Assembly: GCA_041654355.1 (NCBI GenBank)
Contig: JBAZDQ010000006.1
Location: forward strand, 11,581-75,580
Source: DMER64 sp041654355
GTDB taxonomy: Bacteria; Bacteroidota; Bacteroidia; Bacteroidales; UBA932
DNA: 64,000 nucleotides
Direction: 5' to 3'
The notes below the pieces were generated by a model. The model made no database searches, was not told the origin of the DNA, and worked only from the letters and a program-made list of their open reading frames with translations. How positions within the stretch are numbered: position 1 is the first letter of the stretch; each line of letters begins with the position of its first letter. A program made the position numbers and the translations under genes. This document shows, piece by piece, positions 52,917 through 60,846 of this stretch.

Positions 52917-54065
52917 ATGAAATATTTTAAAATTATTACAGCCGCCGCCATTTTAGGAGCGGTGCTGCTTACCTCGTGCAACAAAGATGATTTAACCCGT
53001 ATCAAAGGAATTATTAAGGATCTTCCGCAGGAAACATCCCTGGTTCTTAAACGCCTGGACTTTACTACGGAAACCATACTGGACACCATCGCAGTTCAGG
53101 AAGACGGCAGTTTCAGTTATCGTTTTGACGTGGGCAATGACATGCCCGGTTACTATTACCTCTATGCCGGCAATAAAAGAATTGCAGGACTTATATTTCA
53201 AAATGGGAGGGAAGTTAATCTGGAAGTTACCCCGGACGGAAAAATTCTGAAACTGGAAGGATCCCCGGAATCGCTCCTGCTGCAGGAGGTGAATGACAAA
53301 CTGGAAACAACTGCCGCAAAATTCGATTCCCTGTACACCCTATACGAAAACGCTCCCGAAAAGGAGCAGGAAACATTGAGCCTTGAACTGGGACGTCTTT
53401 TTGTTAAATACAAACAGGAAACCATCCGGTTTTTGTTCGAACATCCGCGTGCCTTTGTAAACACTTCCGTTGTGTTTCAGTCCTTGCCCCGTCAGGTGTA
53501 TGTCTTTTCAGATACAAGGGATGCTGCCTTATTGCAAAGGGTTTACGATTCTCTATCCGTGAATTACCCGCTCTCTCCCTATGTTAACGCCGTCAGGGAC
53601 CGTTACGAAAGCATGCAGAAAGCTATGCAAATGGAAGAAGCCTTTTCAAATGCGGAAATCGCCGATTTTCCCAATATCTGTTTACCGGGACTCGACGGGA
53701 AAGACGTGTGTTTATCTTCTTTGAAAGGGAAAACCATAATACTTTCTTTCTGGCATTCCGGGAATGTTGACATGAGACTGGACAACAGGGAACTGCAGGA
53801 AACATACGACAGGTATGCCTCGCGCGGTCTGGAGATCTACCAGGTTGGCCTGGACACAGATAAAACCGCCTGGGCTACGGCGGTCAGAGACCAGTCATTG
53901 CCCTGGATCAGTGTATGTGATGGTTCCGGGATCTATTCACCGGCTGTTACAACATACAATGTAGTGGAAATACCTACCTTTTTTATTATTGACAGGCAAG
54001 GAAATATCCTTCAGAGAATGAGCAATGTACAGGAAGTGATCAGGGAGGTCAGAACCCTGTTTTAG
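52917..54065 (+). CDS. DUF4369-thioredoxin-fold lipoprotein lacking the CxxC site
   Basis: A 382-residue lipoprotein (lipobox LLTSC, Cys21). Residues about 30-130 look like DUF4369 (IIKDLPQETSLVLKRLD, FQNGREVNLEV), followed by a helical segment. A TlpA/AhpC-like thioredoxin fold from about residue 250 contains LPGLDGKDVCLSSLKGKTIILSFWHSGN and VVEIPTFFIIDRQG. The active-site WCxxC is replaced by WHSGNVDM, so thiol-disulfide exchange at the usual site is unlikely. A start nine codons upstream is rejected because the signal peptide begins at MKYFK. The 3' end overlaps tsaB convergently by 17 bases. Confidence 0.88.
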   Translation: MKYFKIITAAAILGAVLLTSCNKDDLTRIKGIIKDLPQETSLVLKRLDFTTETILDTIAVQEDGSFSYRFDVGNDMPGYYYLYAGNKRIAGLIFQNGREVNLEVTPDGKILKLEGSPESLLLQEVNDKLETTAAKFDSLYTLYENAPEKEQETLSLELGRLFVKYKQETIRFLFEHPRAFVNTSVVFQSLPRQVYVFSDTRDAALLQRVYDSLSVNYPLSPYVNAVRDRYESMQKAMQMEEAFSNAEIADFPNICLPGLDGKDVCLSSLKGKTIILSFWHSGNVDMRLDNRELQETYDRYASRGLEIYQVGLDTDKTAWATAVRDQSLPWISVCDGSGIYSPAVTTYNVVEIPTFFIIDRQGNILQRMSNVQEVIREVRTLF

Positions 54066-54777
54066 GACGGATGGCCCGGAATTCTTTCAGGTAAAAAGGA
54101 GTGTAATAAGCTACGTCTTCAAATTTTTGTTCCCGGAAAGCTTTCAGGGCTGCTTTTGCCATTCCGTCTGCATGGGAGGAAACAGGAATAAACCGTGCAT
54201 TAGGGTGTTTGATCACATCCCGGCATTTGAATGCCCCGTCACCTGAAAATACCACCTGACCGGCATCCAGGCTTTCCTTGAAACTTTCCCCTGTAACCAC
54301 TGTGGCAACTACCTGCCCTTCACGTTTTACCAGCCTTCCCAAATCTTCACTATCTGTTACGGAATAAGGCGCCGTATATACTTCCATTCTGCGGGCATCA
54401 ATCATAGGAAAGATGCGGTACGGCCGTTCACCGGGATGATTGTCAACGGTCAGTTGTGCGATCAGTTCCAGGGAACTTACCGCTATCAAAGGCAATGAAG
54501 AAGCAAAACACAATCCTTTGGCCGTAGATACCCCAACCCGCAACCCGGTGTATGAGCCCGGTCCGCCGCTGACGGCTACCGCCTGGCAATCCCGTAAAGT
54601 CAGGTGATGTTCTTTTAAGACCTCATCTATGAAAACGGCAAGCAATGATGCATGAGCCTTCGGGGCGGCAGACTGTCTGCAGGCAATGATGTCTGTACCC
54701 TGTGCCAGGGAAACAGAACAAACCGCAGTGCTTGTTTCCAGTAAGAGTAAGAAGGGTTGCACAGATCTGTTATTCAC
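54049..54777 (-). CDS. tsaB: tRNA threonylcarbamoyladenosine biosynthesis protein TsaB
   Basis: Partner of TsaD in t6A37 synthesis, 242 residues of the ASKHA fold: LLLETSTAVCSVSLAQG at the N-terminus and VSGGPGSYTGLRVGVSTAKGL. It overlaps the membrane-fusion-protein gene by eight bases and ends the minus-strand run from 61126. An essential-type housekeeping gene at the end of a transport run. Confidence 0.94.
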   Translation of the reverse strand: MNNRSVQPFLLLLETSTAVCSVSLAQGTDIIACRQSAAPKAHASLLAVFIDEVLKEHHLTLRDCQAVAVSGGPGSYTGLRVGVSTAKGLCFASSLPLIAVSSLELIAQLTVDNHPGERPYRIFPMIDARRMEVYTAPYSVTDSEDLGRLVKREGQVVATVVTGESFKESLDAGQVVFSGDGAFKCRDVIKHPNARFIPVSSHADGMAKAALKAFREQKFEDVAYYTPFYLKEFRAIRPKTGF

Positions 54778-56002
54778 TTTCCGGTTCCACTTTGTCCCCG
54801 TTGTTCAAAGTCCTGGAAATGGCCGAATAAGGACCGCTTATCACCTGATTTTCAACCGTCAGACCTTCCAAGATCTCAATATGCATGTGATCCTGCAAAC
54901 CGGATTTTACTGTTACCGCTTCCACGGTGTTATCGGGTTGCAGGACAAAAACCTGTTCCACCAGTTCGTTGGGTCCTAACTGAACACGAACGCTGTCAGG
55001 AAGTAATTCTGTACGTGTAGTAATGCATTGAATTGGAATGGCCACCACGTTACGGCGGGTTTCGGTCTGTATGGATACCGATGCCGACATGCCCGGTCTG
55101 AAAGGGGTACTGAAACCTTCGCTCACCAGGTCGCTGTAAGATTCCGGAAGAATAAATACTTTTACTTCAAAATTGGTTACTTGTTCCAGGGCTGATCCGA
55201 TGTTTTTTGCCGAGTTGGCGATCTGTGTCACCACTCCGGTGAACTGACGGCCCGGATAGGCATCCACCTCTACCAGCGCTGTGTCCCGCTGCCTGATGCG
55301 GACAATATCGTTTTCGTTCACGTCCACCAATACTTCCATTTCCCGGAAATTGGCGATGCGAAGCATTTCCGTTCCGGCCATCTGGCTTGTTCCCACAACG
55401 CGTTCCCCGCGTTCCACATCCAGTTTGGATACGATTCCGTTCATGGGTGATAGTATGGTGGTTTTGGTCAGGCTTTCTTCCGCCTCGGCAAGTCCCGCCT
55501 GGGAGCTTTCTACGTGGAAACGGGCAGCGTTAAGCTGTTCTTCCGCAATGGCGTATTCAGAGGAGGATGCCTCGAACTCGGCTTCGGATATGGCTCCCTG
55601 CTGATACAATGAAAGATTTCTTTGATAGGACAATTTCACCTGTTCGTATTGTGCTTCCTGCTGGGCCAGCTGCGCCTTGGCCTGGTTCAGAGCTGCTTTC
55701 ATCCTGTCACGTGCCGAAAGGTACTGATCCTGCTTGATCTGCAGCAAGACCTGACCGGCTTGTACCTGGTCTCCTTCCTCCACATTCAGGGTGATGATCT
55801 CTCCCGATACGTCCGGACTGATCTTCACCTCGGTTACCGGCTGGATCTTACCGTTGGCCGGAATGATCTCGGTAATGTTTTTAACAATGGGGTTTTCCAC
55901 GGTAACGGAGACTCCTTTGCCCGAGCGGCTTCTTCCGGCTATGATCAGAATGACAATAAGTACAACGGCACTTATGATGATCCACAATATTGATTTCTTC
56001 AT
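54770..56002 (-). CDS. Periplasmic adaptor (membrane fusion protein) of an export system
   Basis: A 410-residue HlyD/MacA-like adaptor. One N-terminal membrane anchor (residues 5-22), a first lipoyl half (SPDVSGEIITLNVEEGDQVQ), a long alpha-helical hairpin (about 95-190, Ala/Gln/Glu-rich), the second lipoyl half (TILSPMNGIVSKLDVERGERV), a beta-barrel and a membrane-proximal domain. It links an inner-membrane transporter to a TolC channel. It follows the TolC gene by 16 bases. No macB- or RND-type pump gene is in the window; the only inner-membrane exporter nearby is the C39 ABC protein. Confidence 0.92.
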   Translation of the reverse strand: MKKSILWIIISAVVLIVILIIAGRSRSGKGVSVTVENPIVKNITEIIPANGKIQPVTEVKISPDVSGEIITLNVEEGDQVQAGQVLLQIKQDQYLSARDRMKAALNQAKAQLAQQEAQYEQVKLSYQRNLSLYQQGAISEAEFEASSSEYAIAEEQLNAARFHVESSQAGLAEAEESLTKTTILSPMNGIVSKLDVERGERVVGTSQMAGTEMLRIANFREMEVLVDVNENDIVRIRQRDTALVEVDAYPGRQFTGVVTQIANSAKNIGSALEQVTNFEVKVFILPESYSDLVSEGFSTPFRPGMSASVSIQTETRRNVVAIPIQCITTRTELLPDSVRVQLGPNELVEQVFVLQPDNTVEAVTVKSGLQDHMHIEILEGLTVENQVISGPYSAISRTLNNGDKVEPESE

Positions 56003-56018
56003 GGGATGATGATAATTA

Positions 56019-57407
56019 TTATAACGTTATGGGAATACCTTTATAAAAGTCCAGTATCTTGAGCTTGAAGACGTGCTCGTATTTGGCTTGCAAATAATTG
56101 CTTTCTGCTTTGAATAAGTTCGTTTTGGATACAATGTAATCCGTTCCGTTGAGCATTCCTATGTCAAATTTTTGCTGCACGTAACGAAAGGACTCTTCCA
56201 TAGCCTTTACGTTTCTTTCTGTTGCCTGGACCCTTAAGTAAGTAGATGTGGCGTCGTTGGCGGCCTGCTGCACTTCTTTCATGAGCAATTGCTGCGCATT
56301 CTTCATCTCCAGCTCTGCCATTTCAACACCCAGGCTGGCGTTCTTCACATTGGTGCTAACCTGCCATTTGTTAAATATGGGAATGGTAAGCGACAATCCT
56401 ATGGATGGGTTGTTGTTTTTTTTCATCTGATCCCAGAAACCGGCAGAAGAGCCTCCCAGAAGATCGTCTATGGAACCGCTTCCGTTGTTTTCGTCCGGGA
56501 TGTCGTCCCCTTTATTCCGGTTGGCATCTGAATAAAACGAAGAATACCCTAATGAAAGCGACAAACGGGGGTAGCGACCTCCCTGTGCGATGGACAGTTC
56601 ATGTTGGCGCTGTTCAAGGCTGAACTCGGATTTTTTTATCTGAGGCAATTCCTGTGAAGCATAAACAAGTTCTTCAACAGATACGGGCTCCATCTCATGA
56701 AGGTCTCCGATTTGCGGTGTTACTATCCGGAAATCGCCATTCGTAGGAAGATCCAGCAATTGTTGCAGATTCAGGTAATACGTACGCAGGTTATTTTGTG
56801 CCTCCACCACCTGCAATTCTTCGGTTGCCAGTTGCGACTCCACTTCCAGCAGGGCGCTAAGCGGCTGACTTCCGGCATCTACCAGTTTGCGTGTCCTCTC
56901 GCATTGTTCTGCTACGCTTTCACGACTTTGACGGGCAGCCTCAAGAATCTCTCCGGCAAGCAATACGTTCAGGTAACTGCGGGTGATCTCTATGGAGATC
57001 TCGTTACGCAGCTTCTGCACTTCCTGGATGGCAATACTGAGCTTGGATTTTTCCTGTTTGACCGTATTGAGTCTCTGCAGCCCGGTAAAAAGATCCATAT
57101 CGGCATATATACCCATGCCGGTATTGCTGCTCCGTACGTGGTTTAAAATGGTTAGGGTTGACAGATCTACGGATTGTCCCCAGTTGACATTTTCACTAAT
57201 ACGTGCGCTGACAGAGGGCCCAAAGGCCATTTTTGATTGGAAAAGAGTATTCTCAGTCTGAGTTACACCCAGTTCCTGTTGTTTGATGGTTAGGTTGTTC
57301 TCCCAGGCATAACGGATGCATTCTTCCAGGGACCATGTCTGCTGGCTCTTTGCGGATAAGGGAAGAAACAAAACCAATAGCAACAAATAAAAGGGACAGT
57401 ATTTCAT
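56019..57407 (-). CDS. TolC-family outer-membrane channel
   Basis: A 462-residue outer-membrane efflux protein; signal peptide to about residue 21 (SAKSQ). WSLEECIRYAWENNLTIKQQ and a second internal repeat (VEELVYASQELPQIKKSEFSLEQRQHELSIAQGGRYPRLSL) are characteristic. It forms the trans-envelope exit with the adaptor encoded next. The start lies eight bases after the CPBP gene; a -33/-7 promoter pair inside the end of that gene could drive tolC separately. Confidence 0.94.
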   Translation of the reverse strand: MKYCPFYLLLLVLFLPLSAKSQQTWSLEECIRYAWENNLTIKQQELGVTQTENTLFQSKMAFGPSVSARISENVNWGQSVDLSTLTILNHVRSSNTGMGIYADMDLFTGLQRLNTVKQEKSKLSIAIQEVQKLRNEISIEITRSYLNVLLAGEILEAARQSRESVAEQCERTRKLVDAGSQPLSALLEVESQLATEELQVVEAQNNLRTYYLNLQQLLDLPTNGDFRIVTPQIGDLHEMEPVSVEELVYASQELPQIKKSEFSLEQRQHELSIAQGGRYPRLSLSLGYSSFYSDANRNKGDDIPDENNGSGSIDDLLGGSSAGFWDQMKKNNNPSIGLSLTIPIFNKWQVSTNVKNASLGVEMAELEMKNAQQLLMKEVQQAANDATSTYLRVQATERNVKAMEESFRYVQQKFDIGMLNGTDYIVSKTNLFKAESNYLQAKYEHVFKLKILDFYKGIPITL

Positions 57408-57415
57408 AATGATAA

Positions 57416-58138
57416 CTAAGTATATCCTGCAAATTTACTTTTATTTATAGAATATGCAACAACGATGCCCAAAAGAGAAAGCAGGCACAGGAATACGTTC
57501 AGAGCGGCCCGCGCAGGCGAATACAAAACACTAACTTCTTGAAAAGTATATTGAAAGGTATAGATTACAATGTTGTATATCCAGTGGGTAGCCGTGCACA
57601 TGGCCAGGTCTTTTGTTTTCAGAAACAAGAGGCCCAGTCCGGCTCCCAGAATAAAACACTGAGAAAACAAAGAAACCGATTCCGGACGGTGACACAGTGA
57701 AAACATCATGGCCGACAGCAACAGGATGGTCCAGCGGGGCATGCCGGTTTTTTGCATACGGCAGATAAGAAATTCCCGGAACAGTAATTCTTCACTTAGG
57801 GACGCCCAGAAAAACGTTCCCAGGACAATAGCGGGGAAGGATCCTGTCACTGTTTTAAAAAAAGCCTTTCCCGTAAGGCTCAGGGTCAGCGTTGCTACCG
57901 GGATCAGCATAATACCCGCAAGAGTAAATATCCGTTTCCAGGGCACCGAAGGCACATCTGTCATTCGTTTTCGTTTGACCTGTATGTGGCTAAGAGCCAT
58001 TCCCATGGCCCCAACAACGTGTGTTAAGAGGGGGTCAATTCCGAGTACAGCTTTTAGCGTGGCAGAGATAAACAGTACCGGTAACGAAAAAATGACATAG
58101 AGCCCGACGGGATAGGCTAAAAATAAGTACTTACGCAT
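57416..58138 (-). CDS. CPBP-family (CAAX-protease-like) membrane protein, candidate immunity protein
   Basis: A 240-residue protein with about seven to eight transmembrane helices and all CPBP/Abi motifs: EELLFR (Glu116-Glu117, Arg121), FSLCH (Phe146, His150) and HWIYN (His185, Asn189). CPBP members are putative intramembrane metalloproteases; in Gram-positive bacteriocin loci several give self-immunity. Its start shares one base with the stop of the second peptide gene (TGATG), so the two are translationally coupled, as expected for a toxin-immunity pair. Other roles, such as peptide maturation, remain possible. Confidence 0.88.
   Translation of the reverse strand: MRKYLFLAYPVGLYVIFSLPVLFISATLKAVLGIDPLLTHVVGAMGMALSHIQVKRKRMTDVPSVPWKRIFTLAGIMLIPVATLTLSLTGKAFFKTVTGSFPAIVLGTFFWASLSEELLFREFLICRMQKTGMPRWTILLLSAMMFSLCHRPESVSLFSQCFILGAGLGLLFLKTKDLAMCTATHWIYNIVIYTFQYTFQEVSVLYSPARAALNVFLCLLSLLGIVVAYSINKSKFAGYT
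57430..57459 (-). promoter_or_regulatory. Candidate promoter of tolC-adaptor-tsaB
   Basis: On the minus strand TTG (57459-57457), a 19-base spacer, and TAAATTTG (57437-57430). This fits the Bacteroidota pattern and lies 22 bases before the tolC ATG, inside the end of the CPBP gene. Confidence 0.5.
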
Positions 58139-58353
58139 CAGGCCGGTACGGCCGTTTTTGTAAGTTTACCGAACAGGACGCATCCCATATCGTACAGAGA
58201 ACGGAATGCCTTTCCCAGGATCTCTCCGAATTTGTAAGCCAGGTCGGCATCAAAATCGGACATACCTCCTGTGACGGCACAACAGGCATTGTCGCTCAGC
58301 GACACAAAGCCCGGCATGTGTTGAGGGCAGTCTGACGTTTTCATTTGTTCCAT
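58138..58353 (-). CDS. Double-glycine leader peptide 2 (putative secreted peptide)
   Basis: A 71-residue precursor. Residues 1-30 form a leader ending in ACCAVTGG, with Leu at -12 and Val at -4 relative to the cleavage site, the usual GG-leader positions. The predicted 41-residue product has one cysteine, about equal positive and negative charge, and a GEILG (GxxxG) motif in an amphipathic stretch. It overlaps peptide gene 1 by 13 bases and the CPBP gene by one base. The ATG at 58344 is an alternative start. It matches no family I know; cargo of the adjacent C39 exporter is the best reading. Confidence 0.8.
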   Translation of the reverse strand: MEQMKTSDCPQHMPGFVSLSDNACCAVTGGMSDFDADLAYKFGEILGKAFRSLYDMGCVLFGKLTKTAVPA

Positions 58354-58565
58354 CCCGCTCTGAATCCGTCAATAAAACTGTCAATGTTTTTGGCAAGTGT
58401 GGTAACCAGTATTCCTGCTTTACCCATCTTTCCCGCCAGTCCGTTGAGCAGGTCCTCCAGGATATCTCCCAGGACACCGTACTCGGATTCTCCTCCGGTA
58501 ACCACGCACCGGGCCGTTTGGTCCAGTGGAGTGAACCCAAAATTCCGCATCACATAATCACTCAT
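58341..58565 (-). CDS. Double-glycine leader peptide 1 (putative secreted peptide)
   Basis: A 74-residue precursor. The 25-residue leader ends in ARCVVTGG and aligns with peptide 2 over 16 positions (G-F-x-x-L-x-x-x-A-x-C-x-V-T-G-G). The predicted 49-residue product has no cysteine, a Gly-rich core (GLAGKMGKAG, with GxxxG spacing), and a net charge of about -2. A GTG ten codons upstream is in frame, but ATG gives a leader of normal length. It lies 73 bases after the exporter gene, behind several inverted repeats, and overlaps peptide gene 2 by 13 bases. Confidence 0.8.
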   Translation of the reverse strand: MSDYVMRNFGFTPLDQTARCVVTGGESEYGVLGDILEDLLNGLAGKMGKAGILVTTLAKNIDSFIDGFRAGWNK

Positions 58566-58600
58566 ACTTTTAGGTTTTAATAAATTAGTTCTCACCGTTA

Positions 58601-58668
58601 AGGCGCGTGAGATTCCGCCTGCAAGCGCGCGTTTGCTTTTATAATCCCTGCTGTTTGCACCAAACAGC
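58601..58668. repeat. Cluster of inverted repeats between exporter and peptide genes
   Basis: Three stem-forming repeats: 58650-58668 (perfect 8-bp arms GCTGTTTG/CAAACAGC with a 3-base loop, inside the last exporter codons); 58621-58636 (16-base near-palindrome rich in GC, one mismatch); 58601-58620 (5-bp arms AGGCG/CGCCT). None is followed by a clean T-tract. They may stabilise or separate the peptide mRNA from the exporter mRNA. Confidence 0.6.
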
Positions 58669-60846
58669 GTATTTCCCGTTTTTTTCCATCAGTTTCCTGT
58701 GATCGCCGTGTTCCGCAATACGGCCGTTTTCCAGCAACAAAACCGTTCCGGCCACCGATAAGGTTGACATCCTGTGCCCGATAATTATGATCCCGGTTCC
58801 CTCCTTTTTCCAGCATAGCAAGGCTTCCATAACATACGTCTCCGAGGTGCTGTCCAGGGAGGATGTTGCCTCGTCCAGTATCAGCCAGCGGGGCCTTCGG
58901 TATGCGGCACGCGCCAGGGCTATTCGTTGACGTTGTCCCCCGGAAAGCTGAACACCCTGTTCTCCAACCGGAGTCAATATTCCCCGTGGCAACGCATCCA
59001 AAAAAGAATCCAGTCCCAATTGTCTGCAAAGAGCAAGTACCCGGTCCATATCCGGAGACTGATCCCCCAGGGTTATATTTTCCAGGATGTTTCCCCGGAA
59101 AAGACAGGCTTTTTGAGGCACGATCCCTACGATTTTTCGCCAGGTATTCAACGGGATCTCACCGGTGGGTGTTTTTCCCAGCCTGATGGTACCCGTATCC
59201 GGTTTGTACATCCTGAGCAAGAGTTGTCCCAGGGTGCTTTTTCCCGAGCCGCTTTCCCCGGCAATTCCCGTGATGCTTCCTGCAGGAAATACATAACTGA
59301 AATCTTCAAACAGGTTCATCCGGCCCGGGTAATGGAAGTGTATCTGTTCAATGACCAGGTCTCCTGAGAGGTTTTCCGATAAAGGATCTTCCCGTCGTTC
59401 CGGTCCCTTTACCGATGGATCCTGCTCCGTTTCCAGTTCCATGATCTCGAACAGACGTTCTCCCGCAATCCGGGCGTCCCGGTATTTTTGGCTGAAACCG
59501 ATGATCTCGCTTATGGGAGCTGAAAAATAGGCGGTGAGTGCATAAAAAGACAACAATTCCCCAAAACTCATTATATCCTGTGTGACAAAGGTTGCTCCCA
59601 GCCACAAAATGGCCAGTCCCGATCCGCGGTTAATGACCTCACCCCCTGTAGCGGCACGCAGCTGATTCATACCTCCGCGGTAGGCATGTTGTATGTAAAG
59701 GCCAAAGTGTTCCCGGGTTTTACCGATGATATGTTCCTGGGCCGCACTGTATTTTATTTGTGCCACTCCGTGCAGGGAATCCACCAGTTCCGATTCCAGT
59801 GCAGCCTGTGAAGTCATGATCAGGCGTTGTGTATTTTTATTCCGCCGGTCAAACAGGTAATAAATACCTGCGTAAAGAGGCAGGCATGCCAGGCAGATGA
59901 GGGTGAGTTTCCGGTTGAACAGCCACATGATTCCAAAAGAGAACAACAACGTAAAAACGCTTAGCGCGATATTCATCAAACCGTTACTCAGAAAATTGCT
60001 TACCTTGAAAGTATCGTTCATCCGGGCCACCAGCTCCCCCGACGGCCTTTGATCAAAAAAACGTTGCGGCAGGTACATCAGGTGCCGGTAAAATCCCGTA
60101 GCCAGGCGCATAGCGGTTTTAAGCCCGGTATGCAAAAGATAACGTACCCTGAAAACATTCAGTGCCATGGCGCAAACGGCAATATATACCATGGAAAATC
60201 CCAATACCCGCAAAATGTTTCCCTGTCCGCCTGGTATCACCTTGTCTGCTATCTGCTGCAGGAACAGGGCAGAGGCGATACCTGTAAAAGTATATAGAAA
60301 AGAAGCCACAAATCCGTTGAAGAACAGTTGTTTCTGTCCTTTCATAAGCACCTTGACGCGGTGCATGAACCCGGGTGTAAAGTTTCCTTTCTTAAAATCC
60401 GGACCGGGTCTGAGTATAACAACAACCCCGGTCCACAGGGAAAGCATTTCTTTTATGGTAATACGGTGCATTCGGCCGTCTTCCGGGTCCATTATACGGC
60501 ATTTTCTGCCTCTGCCAAAGCGGCCGGAAGTCAAACCGTAAAAAACCACAAAATGCGTGTATCCGTTAGGTTTCAGAAAATGAAAAACTGAAGGGACAGG
60601 AATATTTCTGAATGTTGTTTCATCTGCCGGGGCAGCCTGTCCCGGGCGTCCATAGGCATCGGCTATCAGATGCAATGCCTGTGCCCCTTCCCGGATTCCC
60701 TGGACTGAAATGCCGTGCGTCTGCGTGCCACTCATTTGCCGGATCTGCTCCAGAGGAAAGCGTAATCCGAACCAGGCGGCGACAGACGCCAGGCATGCCG
60801 CTCCGCAATCACTCACATGGTGTTGCCTGAATTTTATTTTTTCCAT
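58639..60846 (-). CDS. Peptidase-containing (C39) ABC exporter
   Basis: A 735-residue PCAT. The N-terminal C39 peptidase has the catalytic Cys14 (VSDCGAACLASV), His98 (NGYTHFVVFYG) and Asp120 (IMDPEDG), and cuts GG leaders. An ABC transmembrane domain follows (about 160-460), then the ATPase with Walker A GESGSGKST (about 530-538), signature LSGGQRQR, Walker B LILDEATSS and the H-loop GHRMS. ATG at 60846 is preferred over an upstream GTG since it gives the family N-terminus. It lies upstream of the two GG peptides, overlaps the small membrane protein gene by 38 bases, and should process and export them. Confidence 0.96.
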   Translation of the reverse strand: MEKIKFRQHHVSDCGAACLASVAAWFGLRFPLEQIRQMSGTQTHGISVQGIREGAQALHLIADAYGRPGQAAPADETTFRNIPVPSVFHFLKPNGYTHFVVFYGLTSGRFGRGRKCRIMDPEDGRMHRITIKEMLSLWTGVVVILRPGPDFKKGNFTPGFMHRVKVLMKGQKQLFFNGFVASFLYTFTGIASALFLQQIADKVIPGGQGNILRVLGFSMVYIAVCAMALNVFRVRYLLHTGLKTAMRLATGFYRHLMYLPQRFFDQRPSGELVARMNDTFKVSNFLSNGLMNIALSVFTLLFSFGIMWLFNRKLTLICLACLPLYAGIYYLFDRRNKNTQRLIMTSQAALESELVDSLHGVAQIKYSAAQEHIIGKTREHFGLYIQHAYRGGMNQLRAATGGEVINRGSGLAILWLGATFVTQDIMSFGELLSFYALTAYFSAPISEIIGFSQKYRDARIAGERLFEIMELETEQDPSVKGPERREDPLSENLSGDLVIEQIHFHYPGRMNLFEDFSYVFPAGSITGIAGESGSGKSTLGQLLLRMYKPDTGTIRLGKTPTGEIPLNTWRKIVGIVPQKACLFRGNILENITLGDQSPDMDRVLALCRQLGLDSFLDALPRGILTPVGEQGVQLSGGQRQRIALARAAYRRPRWLILDEATSSLDSTSETYVMEALLCWKKEGTGIIIIGHRMSTLSVAGTVLLLENGRIAEHGDHRKLMEKNGKYAVWCKQQGL

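Noticed and set aside
54770..57407. TolC plus adaptor as a MacAB-TolC or RND drug pump
   Set aside because: No macB or RND gene is in the window. The pump could be elsewhere, so this remains an alternative but is not supported here.
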